NCBI RefSeq assembly: GCF_046224405.1
Contig: NZ_JBJXRK010000004.1
Span: forward strand, 119,610-183,609
From: Gudongella sp046224405
Lineage (GTDB): Bacteria; Bacillota; Clostridia; Tissierellales; Tissierellaceae
Direction: 5' to 3'
Length of the DNA: 64,000 bases
Of this stretch, positions 23,178 to 32,837 are shown one piece after another (positions within the stretch are counted from its first letter, which is position 1; every line of letters starts with the position of its first letter). The notes under the pieces are model-generated. The model made no database searches and was not told the DNA's origin. It saw only the letters and a list, made by a program, of their open reading frames with translations. The translations under genes were made by a program, and so were the position numbers.

Positions 23178-24501
23178 CAGGACATGGGTAACACTTTTGA
23201 TTCAAGACATGGGTTACACATGTCCCTTCTTTTTATCTCTAGATGATAGGTAAAGTATAGAACGAAGATGAGGTCAAGTCAATTTCACCTATCAGAAAAT
23301 CACTGAACCATACCTTTAGAGTGTGTTCATCTTCGTATGTTATTCCTACATGATATCCATAAAAAGCACTAGATATCCTTATCGGACGGTTCTCCCAGAT
23401 TATGCAGCCTGTTTTGTTGACTTTTCTTCTTTCAAATCCATTTGGATACTCTATTTCGTCTATATAACCTGTGAATTTTCTAGGTGACACTGTGTATACA
23501 GTTGACGGTGTAACCATCCCTAGAGCTTCATGTGGCCTGATATTGTTGTAATCATATCGCCATTCATCCAACTGGTTTTGATAATACTGAACATCGCCCA
23601 TTTTACTTTTCTGAATATCAGCTTTAAGGTCTCTGTGCATTCGCTCATGTGAGCCGTTCTGATAGGGTTTACCGGGTGCTATTCTATCTGGAAGTATTCC
23701 TAATGCCATCCATGTAGCTGAGAGCTTGCTTATTCCCAACGGACTGTTGTATGCAGCGAATGGACTTCCGTTGTCACTTCGGATTACCTTTGGTAACCCG
23801 TACTCTCTAAAGGCCCTTTCCATTACAGCTTTGACCGATGCCATGTCTTGACGCTCTGTCAATCTGATATCAAGGTTGTACCTACTTTTGAGATCCCTTA
23901 TAGTCAATGGATTGCACCTTTTTATGTCTTCGCTCATCCACCAGCCTTTGTAATCTATAGTCCATACATCGTTTGGTTCTACTGGGTCTATCAGCCTATG
24001 GAGACTTTCCCTGTAGGTTGGTTCTGTATTGTGGACCCTTTTCTTCTTCAGAAGGTTTGCTTTACCCAAGATCCTGTAGACGCTACTTATTGATGGGGAT
24101 TCACCAGGACCTTCCGTGTTTTCTATTATCTTTGCTATTTTCTTTGCTCCCCATGATGGATGCTGATGTCTTATTTGTATGATTTTTATTACTACATCTT
24201 CACTCAGCTCATTAGGGGATGAATGTGGTTTCTTGCTCTGATCGAAAAGCTCAGGCTTCCCCTGGTTCAGAAACCTTTCCTTCCACTTGTACCCAGTCTT
24301 TCTACTTATTCCGTATTCATCGCAGAGTTGGGTAAATGACATTTCTTCACTTAATGCTCTCAGGACAAATTCTTCTCGTTGATCCATAACGCTTCTCTCC
24401 CTCCAAGGCATCAGATGAACACTCCCTTACTCAAGTTTTCACCTGTAATTTTATTAGAAAGTGTTACCTATGTCTTGAAGTTTTTTGTTACCTATGTCCT
24501 G
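23178..24501 (-). mobile_element. IS481-type insertion sequence, apparently intact
   Basis: The element is about 1.32 kb with one transposase gene. Each end carries two copies of GACATrGGTwACA: 23181-23193 and 23206-23218 on the left, 24462-24474 and 24486-24498 (inverted) on the right. The outermost matching bases are CAGGACAT. AAC on each side could be a 3-bp target duplication, too short to be certain. The boundaries are my estimate. Confidence 0.85.
23239..24387 (-). CDS. IS481-family DDE transposase
   Basis: The 382-aa transposase has an N-terminal helix-turn-helix (SFTQLCDEYGISRKTGYKWKE). Its integrase core carries the catalytic residues Asp145 (VWTIDYKGWW), Asp205 (VIRSDNGSPF) and Glu248 (NGSHERMHRDL). 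The frame is complete with no stops, so the copy may be active. ATG at 24387 has GGAGGGAGAG seven bases upstream; an ATG at 24411 lies before that site. It lies inside terminal repeats and is unrelated in function to its neighbours. Confidence 0.93.
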   Translation of the reverse strand: MDQREEFVLRALSEEMSFTQLCDEYGISRKTGYKWKERFLNQGKPELFDQSKKPHSSPNELSEDVVIKIIQIRHQHPSWGAKKIAKIIENTEGPGESPSISSVYRILGKANLLKKKRVHNTEPTYRESLHRLIDPVEPNDVWTIDYKGWWMSEDIKRCNPLTIRDLKSRYNLDIRLTERQDMASVKAVMERAFREYGLPKVIRSDNGSPFAAYNSPLGISKLSATWMALGILPDRIAPGKPYQNGSHERMHRDLKADIQKSKMGDVQYYQNQLDEWRYDYNNIRPHEALGMVTPSTVYTVSPRKFTGYIDEIEYPNGFERRKVNKTGCIIWENRPIRISSAFYGYHVGITYEDEHTLKVWFSDFLIGEIDLTSSSFYTLPII

Positions 24502-24900
24502 AACTCGTACCCCTAGGTCCAGCTTAAGGGTCTGAGATTCTTCCTTTCACTGAGGATGACCAGATAATTATCACTCGAGCGGTACTTTGCCAAGCGGTTC
24601 ATATGAAAGAACGACTGAAAAATCCAGCAAGGATTTTGGAATGCCTTGATTCCTCCAAGCGAAGCGGCATAGGAATCAATGGAAAAAACGAGCTGATGAT
24701 TTTTCTCGGACTTGAATCGAGAACTGCGGGCAAATACCTGAGAGTGAAAAAATACTTTCCACTTTCTTACTTCTTACCTATTACTTCTTAGATATTAACT
24801 CTTACTTCTTACCTAAAAAGCTAGATTCCTCGACAAGCTCGGAATGACAACTTCTTTCAATTGTTCATTATTCAATGTTCATTGACCAATGCTGGTTGCC
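24502..24900. repeat. Repeat-rich intergenic region beside the IS element
   Basis: About 400 bp without a convincing gene. It holds a cousin of the groES-groEL hairpin element (TTCCTTTCACTGAGGATGAC, about 24540-24559), a TTACTTCTTA-ATATTAACT segment near 24780, and a GATTCCTCGACAAGCTCGGA unit near 24824. A 62-codon frame at 24603-24791 has no good ribosome-binding site and runs into the repeats. Confidence 0.6.
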
Positions 24901-26013
24901 CTATAGTCCCTTCACATCCTGAAGGCTCTCAGTGTAGTAATCATACACAACCTTGATGTATCCGTTCATCATATTGTTGACCTCCTCATCTCCAGTATCC
25001 ACCAGAAGCGGTCTTCCCTGGAGTGAGAATATCTTGCTTCTTGGAGCTGCAACTATTATGTTCTTTTTGCCAACCTTCCTGATCACTTCAGCACTTATCT
25101 GTTGATTTCCCCGTCCAAAGATATATCCCTGCCCACCGATGACAGTGACGATGATCTTTGCAGGTTCATCCCCTATTGTGTCAAGAATCTGCTTTTCGTT
25201 GACATCAGAAGCCACAAGTTTCTTGTCCTTGATGATATCAATTCCAAGTAGTGTATTGGGAAGTCCAAGCTCCTCCATGATAGGCCTTATGGTTGTTCCT
25301 GAGCCCATGATGTAGTAGACTCCATCCCTCATCTCCTCGATTATCTTCTCGGCAATACCTGCGATGGCTTCCTTCTCATCGGCAAATCCACTGGATTTCT
25401 GAACCTGGGTTAGGTCGGGCATATGGGGGATCCTCATGTAGCCATAGAGCTTGGCGGTTACAACGCCCTCTCTGAAGGCCTCCTCATCAATGTCCATTAC
25501 CTCGGCTTCCTTTGTTCCGATCTCCATGTCCTGAAGATAATTGAAGGCAATTTCTCCCGCTGCACCTGGATGATTGGCAAAAACCCCTGAATGGATCTTG
25601 ACACCTGCCGGAATTCCAATGACAGGAACCTCCTCACCAATTGCATTATAGACATTTCTTGCTGTTCCATCTCCACCGGCAAAGATTATAAGGTCAACAC
25701 CCTTTTCCACCATCATTCTGGCGGCCCTTTCCGTATCCTCAGGGGTGGTGTTCTCCTCCAGATGATTCAATACAAGAGGCTCAAAGCCTAGATTCCTCAT
25801 TTCATTTTCACCCATGTCCCCTGGGAAGGTAAGAATTTCTAGCCTATCCTTAAGAGGCACGAGAGTCCTGAGTGCCTTTTCGGCTTTTCCGGGTGATTCA
25901 GGCTTTGCTCCCATCTTTCTTGCCATTTCAAGGACCTCCGGGCCGTCTGTCCCCTTTAATCCAACTCTTCCACCCATTCCTGCGATTGGGTTTACTATTA
26001 CGCCAAGCTTCAT
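24901..26013 (-). CDS. ATP-NAD kinase-like protein (COG3199)
   Basis: The 370-aa protein belongs to the predicted polyphosphate/ATP-NAD kinase group. MKLGVIVNPIAGMGG opens the nucleotide-binding domain, FAGGDGTARNVYNAI is the GGDGT motif of NAD kinases, and GIPAGVKIHSGVFA follows. It is larger than housekeeping NadK (about 270-290 aa), and relatives sit in varied catabolic operons; the substrate is not established. The ATG follows GGAGGACTGAAGG. It starts 12 bp after the tex stop and is probably co-transcribed with tex. Confidence 0.88.
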   Translation of the reverse strand: MKLGVIVNPIAGMGGRVGLKGTDGPEVLEMARKMGAKPESPGKAEKALRTLVPLKDRLEILTFPGDMGENEMRNLGFEPLVLNHLEENTTPEDTERAARMMVEKGVDLIIFAGGDGTARNVYNAIGEEVPVIGIPAGVKIHSGVFANHPGAAGEIAFNYLQDMEIGTKEAEVMDIDEEAFREGVVTAKLYGYMRIPHMPDLTQVQKSSGFADEKEAIAGIAEKIIEEMRDGVYYIMGSGTTIRPIMEELGLPNTLLGIDIIKDKKLVASDVNEKQILDTIGDEPAKIIVTVIGGQGYIFGRGNQQISAEVIRKVGKKNIIVAAPRSKIFSLQGRPLLVDTGDEEVNNMMNGYIKVVYDYYTESLQDVKGL

Positions 26014-26025
26014 CCTTCAGTCCTC

Positions 26026-28131
26026 CTATCCACTTATGTTCTTCATGCTCAGGGAAATTCTGCCCTTGTTCTTGTCAACCTGAATTATTCTTACCTTGAC
26101 TATGTCCCCCACCTTGACAATCTCCTTGGGATGCTTGATAAACTTATCAGCAAGTTCAGATATGTGTACAAGCCCGTCCTGCTTAACACCTATATTCACA
26201 AATGCACCAAAATCAACAACATTTCTCACTGTTCCATTAAGCACCATATCAGGTGAAAGGTCCTCAAGCTTCAATATGTCCTCCCTTAGGAGCGGCTTTG
26301 GCATCTCATCCCTTGGGTCCCTGCCTGGTTTCTTAAGCTCCTTTATTATGTCCTCCAGGGTTGGAAGTCCAACCTGCAGCTTGTCTGAAAGTTCCTTAAG
26401 ATTAATTGAATCCAGTTCCTTGCCCATAATGTCCTTGGCTATGTGGTATGACTCGGGATGGACTCCAGTGTTGTCCAGGGGATCCTTTCCACCTGGAATC
26501 CTTAAAAAACCTGCACATTGCTTAAAGGTTTTCTCTCCTAGCCCCTTCACCTTCAACAGCTGCTTTCTGCTGTTGAACTTTCCATTTTCCTCCCTGTGTG
26601 CAACAATACCATTGGCAACCTTTGTGGATATTCCAGATACGTATCTCAAAAGGGAGGGGCTTGCAGTATTAAGGTCTACGCCCACCCTGTTTACCGAGTC
26701 CTCAACCACAGCTGTCAATGCACCATCCAGCTTGCCCTGATTCAGGTCATGCTGGTACTGTCCAACTCCTATATGCTTTGGATCTATCTTCACAAGCTCA
26801 GCAAGAGGATCCTGAAGCCTTCTTCCTATTGATGCTGCACCCCTTACAGTTACATCGTGATCCGGAAAGTCCTTCTGACCGACCTCCGATGCGGAATAAA
26901 CTGATGCCCCTGCCTCGTTTACGATTGCGTAGGCAACCTTTTGGGGAATCTCCTTCATCAGCTCTGCAACTACTGCCTCAGTCTCCCTTGATCCAGTCCC
27001 ATTTCCAATGGAAATCAGCTCTACATTGTACTTCTCAATGAGAGCAGCCAAGGTCTTTTTTGTGGCTTCAATCTTCTTCTGTGGTTCAGTTGGAAACACC
27101 GTAGTATTATCCAGAAGCTTCCCGGTGTCATCCACAACCGCTACCTTGCAGCCTGTCCTGAAGCCAGGGTCGATTGCCAGAACCGTTTTGCCCTTTATGG
27201 GTGCCTGCATAAGCAGGGGTTCAAGATTCAGGGCAAACACCTTGATTGCCTCATCCTCTGCCCTCTCTGTAAGGTCATTTCTGATTTCCCTTTCTACTGA
27301 TGGGTAAAGAAGCCTCTTGTAGCCATCCTGGATGGCGGAATCAACATACCCTGTGCATATGTTTGGAGGATTCTTAAGCAGCCTGTCCCTTATTATCTTG
27401 ACGCCGTCATCCCCCTCTATGTGGAGAGAGGCCTTAAGTACCTTTTCCTTTTCCCCTCTGTTGATTGCAAGAACTCTATGATTTAGAACCTTGTTTACAG
27501 GCTCCTTGAAATCGTAATACATCTCATATACTGAATCCGCATCCTTCTCCACAGCCTCTGTCTGTATAAGGGCGTTTCTCCAAAGGTAGTTCTTCACTGA
27601 CCTTCTGAAGTCCGGATCGTCTGCAATGTCCTCTGCAAGGATATCCATTGCTCCCTGAACGGCAGCCTCCCAGTCGGCAACCTCCTTCTCCTCATCAACA
27701 AAGGTGGTTGCAAGGGCAACCAGGTCCTTCTTGTCCATTCCCTGGAGCATAAGCTCCTTTGCCAAAGGCTCCAGTCCTTTCTCCTTTGCCATGGTGGCCC
27801 TGGTTCTTCTTTTGGGTCTGAAGGGTCTGTAAAGGTCGTCAACCCTCTGGAGGGTGTCGGAATTGAGTATTTCCTTCTCCAGCTCAGGAGTAAGCTTCTC
27901 CTGTTCGGCAACAAGTCTTATTACCTCCTCTTTCCTGGCCTCCAAATTTCTGAGGTAAACCAATCTGTTATGAAGATCCCTAAGTGTCACATCGGTCATT
28001 TCCCCTGTCTGTTCCTTCCTATACCTGGCGATAAAGGGAATTGTGTCCCCGGCATCAATCATCTGGATTACATTCTCTATGTGCTTTTTCTTAAGTTTAA
28101 GCTCTTCAGCCAACCTTGATACTATATCCAT
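26026..28131 (-). CDS. tex: Tex family S1 RNA-binding protein
   Basis: Tex is a multidomain RNA-binding protein related to eukaryotic Spt6, involved in transcription and RNA turnover. The 701 residues show the order expected: an N-terminal Tex helical domain, a YqgF-like RNase H fold (VLAIDPGFRTGCKVAVVD near residue 320), helix-hairpin-helix motifs (VKGLGEKTFKQCAGFLRI), and a C-terminal S1 domain (VRNVVDFGAFVNIGVKQDGLVHISEL). No partial or damaged region is visible. It lies downstream of prfB. Confidence 0.95.
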   Translation of the reverse strand: MDIVSRLAEELKLKKKHIENVIQMIDAGDTIPFIARYRKEQTGEMTDVTLRDLHNRLVYLRNLEARKEEVIRLVAEQEKLTPELEKEILNSDTLQRVDDLYRPFRPKRRTRATMAKEKGLEPLAKELMLQGMDKKDLVALATTFVDEEKEVADWEAAVQGAMDILAEDIADDPDFRRSVKNYLWRNALIQTEAVEKDADSVYEMYYDFKEPVNKVLNHRVLAINRGEKEKVLKASLHIEGDDGVKIIRDRLLKNPPNICTGYVDSAIQDGYKRLLYPSVEREIRNDLTERAEDEAIKVFALNLEPLLMQAPIKGKTVLAIDPGFRTGCKVAVVDDTGKLLDNTTVFPTEPQKKIEATKKTLAALIEKYNVELISIGNGTGSRETEAVVAELMKEIPQKVAYAIVNEAGASVYSASEVGQKDFPDHDVTVRGAASIGRRLQDPLAELVKIDPKHIGVGQYQHDLNQGKLDGALTAVVEDSVNRVGVDLNTASPSLLRYVSGISTKVANGIVAHREENGKFNSRKQLLKVKGLGEKTFKQCAGFLRIPGGKDPLDNTGVHPESYHIAKDIMGKELDSINLKELSDKLQVGLPTLEDIIKELKKPGRDPRDEMPKPLLREDILKLEDLSPDMVLNGTVRNVVDFGAFVNIGVKQDGLVHISELADKFIKHPKEIVKVGDIVKVRIIQVDKNKGRISLSMKNISG

Positions 28132-28164
28132 GTGAAACCAACCTTTCTAGACTTACTTTTGTGT

Positions 28165-28190
28165 AAAGGCCCTTCTACTGAAGGGCCTTT
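28165..28190 (-). terminator. Hairpin at the prfB 3' end
   Basis: An 11-bp perfect stem (28165-28175 with 28180-28190) with a 4-base loop overlaps the prfB stop codon. On the minus strand the following sequence is not T-rich, so it may be a weak terminator or an mRNA-stabilising stem. Confidence 0.55.
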
Positions 28191-29282
28191 TGTTTCAAAT
28201 ATTCGTTGATGAAGTAGTCGATATCGCCATCCATTACACGGCTTACATCACCCACCTCTGCATCAGTCCTGTGATCCTTGACCATGCTGTAGGGATGGAA
28301 TACGTAGGATCTGATCTGTGATCCCCATGCTATCTGGGAATAGGAGCCCTGAAGGTCCTCTATCTTTTCCTTGTTCTCCTCCTGCTGCAATTGTATCAGC
28401 TTAGCCTTGAGCATATTCATTGCCGTTGCCTTGTTTGAATGCTGGGACCTTTCCGACTGACACTGGACCACAATTCCAGTTGGGACATGTGTTATCCTTA
28501 TGGCGGAGTCAGTTGTGTTTACGTGCTGTCCACCAGCACCTGAAGCCCTGTAGGTGTCAATTTTCAGATCCTTTTCACTGATTTCCACCTCAACATCATC
28601 ATCCACCTCTGGATACACGTCAATGCTTGCAAAGGATGTATGCCTCTTCCCGGAGGAGTCGAAGGGGGAAATCCTCACAAGTCTGTGGACTCCCTTCTCA
28701 CTTCGTAGATATCCGTATGCATTGAAGCCTTCTATTAGAAGTGTAACAGATTTTATTCCACCCTCGGTGTCCGCTTGAAGATCCAATGTTTCGACCCTGT
28801 ACTCCTTGCCTTCTGCCCAACGTCTGTACATGCGCAAAAGCATTTCAGCCCAGTCCTGAGCCTCCAGACCGCCTGCACCTGAATGGATTGACAGTATGGC
28901 GCTCCTCTGATCAAACTCTCCGCTTAGGAGGGTTGCAATCTTGAACTTATCAGTTCGTCTTTCCAGAATATCGATGTTTTTCCGGACATCCTTGTAGTGG
29001 GAGAAGTCGTCCTCTTCAATTATAAGCTCAATCATGGTCTCCGTGTCCTCGATGTCCTCCATGAGCTTTTCATAAAGTTCAACTTCATTGTTAATGGCCT
29101 TTACTTCCTGCATTATCCCTTGAGCCCTTTTTACATCGTTCCAGAAGTCCTCCTTGTAGGATTCCTCCTGAAGCTCCTTTACCCTGCTTCTTAGTGTAGG
29201 CAGGTCAAAGTGAAACACCCAATTCTTTGACCGTCTCCTTTATCTCCGAAAGGCGGTCCCTGTCAAGATATATGCTCTCCAC
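28175..29282 (-). CDS. prfB: Peptide chain release factor 2, with programmed +1 frameshift
   Basis: RF2 releases peptides at UGA and UAA. The main frame contains GGQ in RASGAGGQHVNTTDSA and the SPF anticodon tripeptide in RISPFDSSG. It looks N-terminally truncated when read in one frame. Upstream, a GTG start at 29282 opens 25 codons ending CTT (29208-29210) followed by in-frame TGA (29205-29207), then GAC continues in the +1 frame. That is the classical CTT-TGA-C autoregulatory site, giving about 368 aa in total, the normal length. Low RF2 should favour frameshifting and restore synthesis. It is between secA and tex. Confidence 0.95.
29204..29220 (-). other. prfB programmed +1 frameshift site
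   Basis: CTTTGAC at 29204-29210, with the in-frame UGA at codon 26. An SD-like GGGTG lies five bases 5' of the CTT; it is weaker than the AGGGGG of Escherichia coli prfB. Confidence 0.92.
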
Positions 29283-29311
29283 AATCTCACATCCCTTCTA
29301 ATTTAACCAAT

Positions 29312-32065
29312 TTACTGCTGTCTCGTAGGGTCTCCATGACACTTCTTGTACTTCTTTCCACTGCCACATGGGCAGGGGTCGTTTCTTCCTATCTTCTTCT
29401 CCTTGTTGACTACAGTCCTGTTTTCCTGCTGCTGACCTGGTGCCACTGCATTCACCGGTTGGGCAACCCTTTTTCTCTCAATGTTTTCATTCTTAACCAC
29501 GTGATAGAGAAGTCCGACCGTATCCTCCCAAATGCTTCTTGTCATCTCCTCGAACATGTCAAAGCCCTCAATCTGATATGCCCTGACCGGATCCTGCTGC
29601 CCGTAGGCTCTAAGACCAATTCCCTGTCTAAGCTGATCCATTGCATCTATGTGGTCCATCCATTTCTTGTCAACAACCTGAAGGAGTACAACCCTTTCAA
29701 TTTCTCTGAACTGGTCCTCTCCAAACTCGGATTCCTTGACCTTGTAGGCCTCTTCCGCCTTTTTCATGATCCTATCTATCAAATCTTCCTTTGTCAGGGA
29801 CTCAATGTCCATGCCGGTGAAGATTCCCTGCTTGAATCCAAACTGCTTCATCAGGTAGGTTTCAAGGCCTTCAAAATCCCACTGCTCCGGATACTTCTCG
29901 CCTCTGGTGTAAAGCTCAACATTATCCACAACCAGGCCCCTGACCATTTCCTGTATGTGGTCCTTGAGGTTTTCACCCTCCAGAACCTTCCTTCTCTCCC
30001 CATACATGATTTCTCTTTGCTTGTTCATTACATCGTCATACTGGAGGACATGCTTACGTATTGAGAAGTTGTTTCCCTCAACCTTCTTCTGTGCACCCTC
30101 GATTGTCTTTGTAAGGAGGGCATGCTCAAGGGGCTCGTCCTCAGGCATGTTCATGCCGTCGATTATTCCCTTGATCCTATCTCCTGCAAATAGCCTCATA
30201 AGGTCATCCTCAAGTGAGATGTAGAACCTGGAGCTTCCCGGGTCACCCTGACGTCCGGATCTACCCCTAAGCTGATTGTCAATACGTCGCGACTCGTGTC
30301 TTTCAGTTCCTATTATATGAAGTCCGCCAGCCTGGACCACCTTCTCGTGCTCGCTTCTGGTTTCCTCCTCATGCCTTTTCACAAGATCCTGGTAGACCTT
30401 TCTTGCTTCCTTTATCTCCTGGTCATCAGTATCAAAGAATCCATCCACATATGCCAGCACTTCCTCGTCATAGCCCTTTTTCTTCATTTCATCCTTGGCC
30501 ATATGGTCCGGATTTCCTCCAAGGACGATGTCTGTACCTCTACCAGCCATGTTTGTTGCAATGGTGACAGATCCAAACCTACCTGCCTGTGCTACTATTT
30601 CAGCTTCCCTTTCATGCTGCTTTGCATTGAGGACCTCATGTTTGATTCCCTCTTTCTTAAGCATCTTTGAAAGAAGCTCTGATCTTTCAATAGTTATTGT
30701 ACCAACCAGAATCGGCTGTCCCAGCTGGTGCTTTTCCTTAATTTCATCCACAACAGCCCTGAATTTCCCAGGTTCTGTCTTGTATACGCTGTCTGGGTTG
30801 TCAACCCTTACCACTGGCTTGTTTGTCGGGATCTCAACAACGTCCATGTTATAGATTTCCCTGAATTCCTCCTCTTCAGTCTTTGCAGTACCTGTCATAC
30901 CGGAAAGCTTCTCATACATCCTGAAGTAATTCTGGAAGGTTATTGTTGCAAGGGTCTTGGATTCACTCCGTACATCCAGACCTTCCTTTGCTTCAATCGC
31001 CTGGTGAAGTCCGTTTGAGTACCTTCTTCCATACATGAGTCTCCCTGTGAACTCATCAACGATTATAACCTCGCCATCCTGCACAACATAGTCTATGTCC
31101 CTTTTCATTATGCTTCTTGCCTTAATTGCCTGGTTGATATGGTGTGCTATCTCCATGTTATCAACATCCGCCAGGTTTTCGATTCCGAAGAAGCTTTCTG
31201 CCTTAGCGGTTCCCTTGTCTGTAAGGGCAATGCTCTTGGCTTTTTCATCTATCAGGTAATCAACCGTCTCTTCCTTTATCTCCCTGTTGAAGGGGTCCGA
31301 CTTGGTCTCCTCAGGATCAAGCTTCCTTGATGAAAGTGACCTTGCGAAGTTGTCCGCCATACCATAAAGGCTGGTGGACTTGTCTCCTTTTCCTGAAATT
31401 ATCAGTGGTGTTCTTGCCTCATCAACAAGTATGGAGTCAACCTCGTCCACTATTGCATAGTAGAGATTTCTCTGAACCATCTCTTCCTTGTAGATGACCA
31501 TGTTGTCCCTTAGGTAGTCAAATCCGAACTCGTTGTTTGTACCGTAGGTTATGTCCGCCTCGTAGGCTTCCTTCTTTTCCTTGTTGTTCATCCCATGCAC
31601 CACGCAACCCACAGTCAGTCCAAGAAATTCAAAAACCTTGCCCATCCACTGTCTGTCACGCTTTGCAAGGTAGTCGTTCACAGTTATCACGTGGACTCCA
31701 AGCTCAGTTATGGCGTTAAGATATGCAGGCAATGTAGCTACAAGGGTCTTACCTTCACCTGTCTTCATCTCGGCTATACGACCCTGGTGAAGTATTATCC
31801 CACCGTAAATCTGCACAGGAAAGTGCTTCATTCCAAGAACCCTCCAGGATGCCTCCCTAACAACCGCAAAGGCCTCTGGCATTATTTCGTTAAGGCCTTC
31901 GCCGTTTCTGAATCTATCCTTGAACTCATTTGTCTTATTCTTAAGTGCCTCGTCACTAAGGCTCTGGATCTCCGTCTCCAGGGAAAGAATCTGCTCCACC
32001 GTTTTGTCAAGCTTCTTAAGCTCCCTTTCGCTATAGGTCCCGAAAACCTTGTCAAATAGTCCCAT
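29312..32065 (-). CDS. secA: Preprotein translocase ATPase SecA
   Basis: SecA drives protein export through SecYEG. The roughly 917 residues have Walker A in MKTGEGKTLVATLPAY, the DEAD-box equivalent VDEVDSILVDEARTPL, the preprotein crosslinking and helical scaffold regions, GRSGRQGDPGSSRFYISLED, and a C-terminal zinc motif CPCGSGKKYKKCHG. ATG at 32065 is eight bases from AGAGGA; an ATG at 32074 abuts that site. It is between hpf, separated by a terminator, and prfB, 30 bp downstream. Confidence 0.98.
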   Translation of the reverse strand: MGLFDKVFGTYSERELKKLDKTVEQILSLETEIQSLSDEALKNKTNEFKDRFRNGEGLNEIMPEAFAVVREASWRVLGMKHFPVQIYGGIILHQGRIAEMKTGEGKTLVATLPAYLNAITELGVHVITVNDYLAKRDRQWMGKVFEFLGLTVGCVVHGMNNKEKKEAYEADITYGTNNEFGFDYLRDNMVIYKEEMVQRNLYYAIVDEVDSILVDEARTPLIISGKGDKSTSLYGMADNFARSLSSRKLDPEETKSDPFNREIKEETVDYLIDEKAKSIALTDKGTAKAESFFGIENLADVDNMEIAHHINQAIKARSIMKRDIDYVVQDGEVIIVDEFTGRLMYGRRYSNGLHQAIEAKEGLDVRSESKTLATITFQNYFRMYEKLSGMTGTAKTEEEEFREIYNMDVVEIPTNKPVVRVDNPDSVYKTEPGKFRAVVDEIKEKHQLGQPILVGTITIERSELLSKMLKKEGIKHEVLNAKQHEREAEIVAQAGRFGSVTIATNMAGRGTDIVLGGNPDHMAKDEMKKKGYDEEVLAYVDGFFDTDDQEIKEARKVYQDLVKRHEEETRSEHEKVVQAGGLHIIGTERHESRRIDNQLRGRSGRQGDPGSSRFYISLEDDLMRLFAGDRIKGIIDGMNMPEDEPLEHALLTKTIEGAQKKVEGNNFSIRKHVLQYDDVMNKQREIMYGERRKVLEGENLKDHIQEMVRGLVVDNVELYTRGEKYPEQWDFEGLETYLMKQFGFKQGIFTGMDIESLTKEDLIDRIMKKAEEAYKVKESEFGEDQFREIERVVLLQVVDKKWMDHIDAMDQLRQGIGLRAYGQQDPVRAYQIEGFDMFEEMTRSIWEDTVGLLYHVVKNENIERKRVAQPVNAVAPGQQQENRTVVNKEKKIGRNDPCPCGSGKKYKKCHGDPTRQQ

Positions 32066-32133
32066 CAAAATCATCCTCTCAAAATTAACATCATTTAATT
32101 ATACCATTTATCATTGAGAGTGCCAAATCAAAA

Positions 32134-32155
32134 AAGCAGGGCCTAGGCCCTGCTT
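32134..32155 (-). terminator. hpf terminator
   Basis: A 10-bp stem (AAGCAGGGCC/GGCCCTGCTT) with a 2-base loop is followed by six Ts on the minus strand. Confidence 0.88.
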
Positions 32156-32170
32156 GAAATCTCCATTATG

Positions 32171-32707
32171 TTAGTTGAAATCTGGTTCGATCAGACCGTA
32201 GTTTCCATCCTTTCTTTTATAAACAACTGATACTTCCTCAGTTTCAGCATCCATGTACACGAAGAAATTGTGTCTTAAAAGCTCCATCTGAAGTATTGCC
32301 TCTTCTGATGACATCGGCTTCAAACCGAATCTCTTTCTTCTTACCAGCTTAGGTTTGTCCTCTTCCTCTTCCTTGGTCAGTGAAGGTACATTGTCGAATC
32401 TAATGGTGTCATTGTTCCTGTACCTTTTCTGTAGTTTTGTCTTGTGCTTTCTTACCTGTCTCTCCAGGATATCAACAGTCTTGTCTATTGATGCGTACAT
32501 ATCATCACTGGATTCCTCTGCCCTTAGGATAGTGCCGGGAAGGTTTATGGTAACTTCTATGATCTTCCTGTTCTTTTCAGTGCTGAATGTAACGTTACCT
32601 GAGATATCAGATTGAAAATATTTTTCAAGCTTGCTCAGTTTCTTTTCCGTTACGTCCCTTAGTGCGTCAGTTACCTCCATGTTTTTTCCAGTATAGTTCA
32701 TTTTCAT
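32171..32707 (-). CDS. hpf: Ribosome hibernation promoting factor, long form
   Basis: Long HPF dimerises 70S ribosomes into inactive 100S particles when growth slows. The 178 residues have an N-terminal S30AE domain (MEVTDALRDVTEKKLSKLEKYF) and a C-terminal dimerisation domain (VRRKRFGLKPMSSEEAILQMELL, FFVYMDAETEEVSVVYKRKDG). ATG at 32707 has AAAGGAG upstream. A TATAAT (32757-32762 region) stands upstream, and a small AGTATAA/TTATACT palindrome lies in the leader. It has no stress-sigma signature I can identify with confidence. Confidence 0.95.
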   Translation of the reverse strand: MKMNYTGKNMEVTDALRDVTEKKLSKLEKYFQSDISGNVTFSTEKNRKIIEVTINLPGTILRAEESSDDMYASIDKTVDILERQVRKHKTKLQKRYRNNDTIRFDNVPSLTKEEEEDKPKLVRRKRFGLKPMSSEEAILQMELLRHNFFVYMDAETEEVSVVYKRKDGNYGLIEPDFN

Positions 32708-32837
32708 AAACCCAGCTCCTTTCATGTAGTATAATCTCTTATACTATTTGTCTCTATTATACCCTCAGGGAGCCGGTGACTAAACACTGTTTTCCTGTCA
32801 GTATTTTCCATGCCTGCTTTTATCAGAAGTACAGCCT

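Noticed and set aside
24603..24791. A 62-codon open frame next to the IS element
   Set aside because: No convincing ribosome-binding site, and its 3' end runs into dispersed repeat sequence; more likely chance or a repeat-borne frame.
29205..29207. Possible nonsense mutation or sequencing error truncating prfB
   Set aside because: CTT-TGA-C at codon 26 is the classical programmed frameshift site and the combined product has normal RF2 length.
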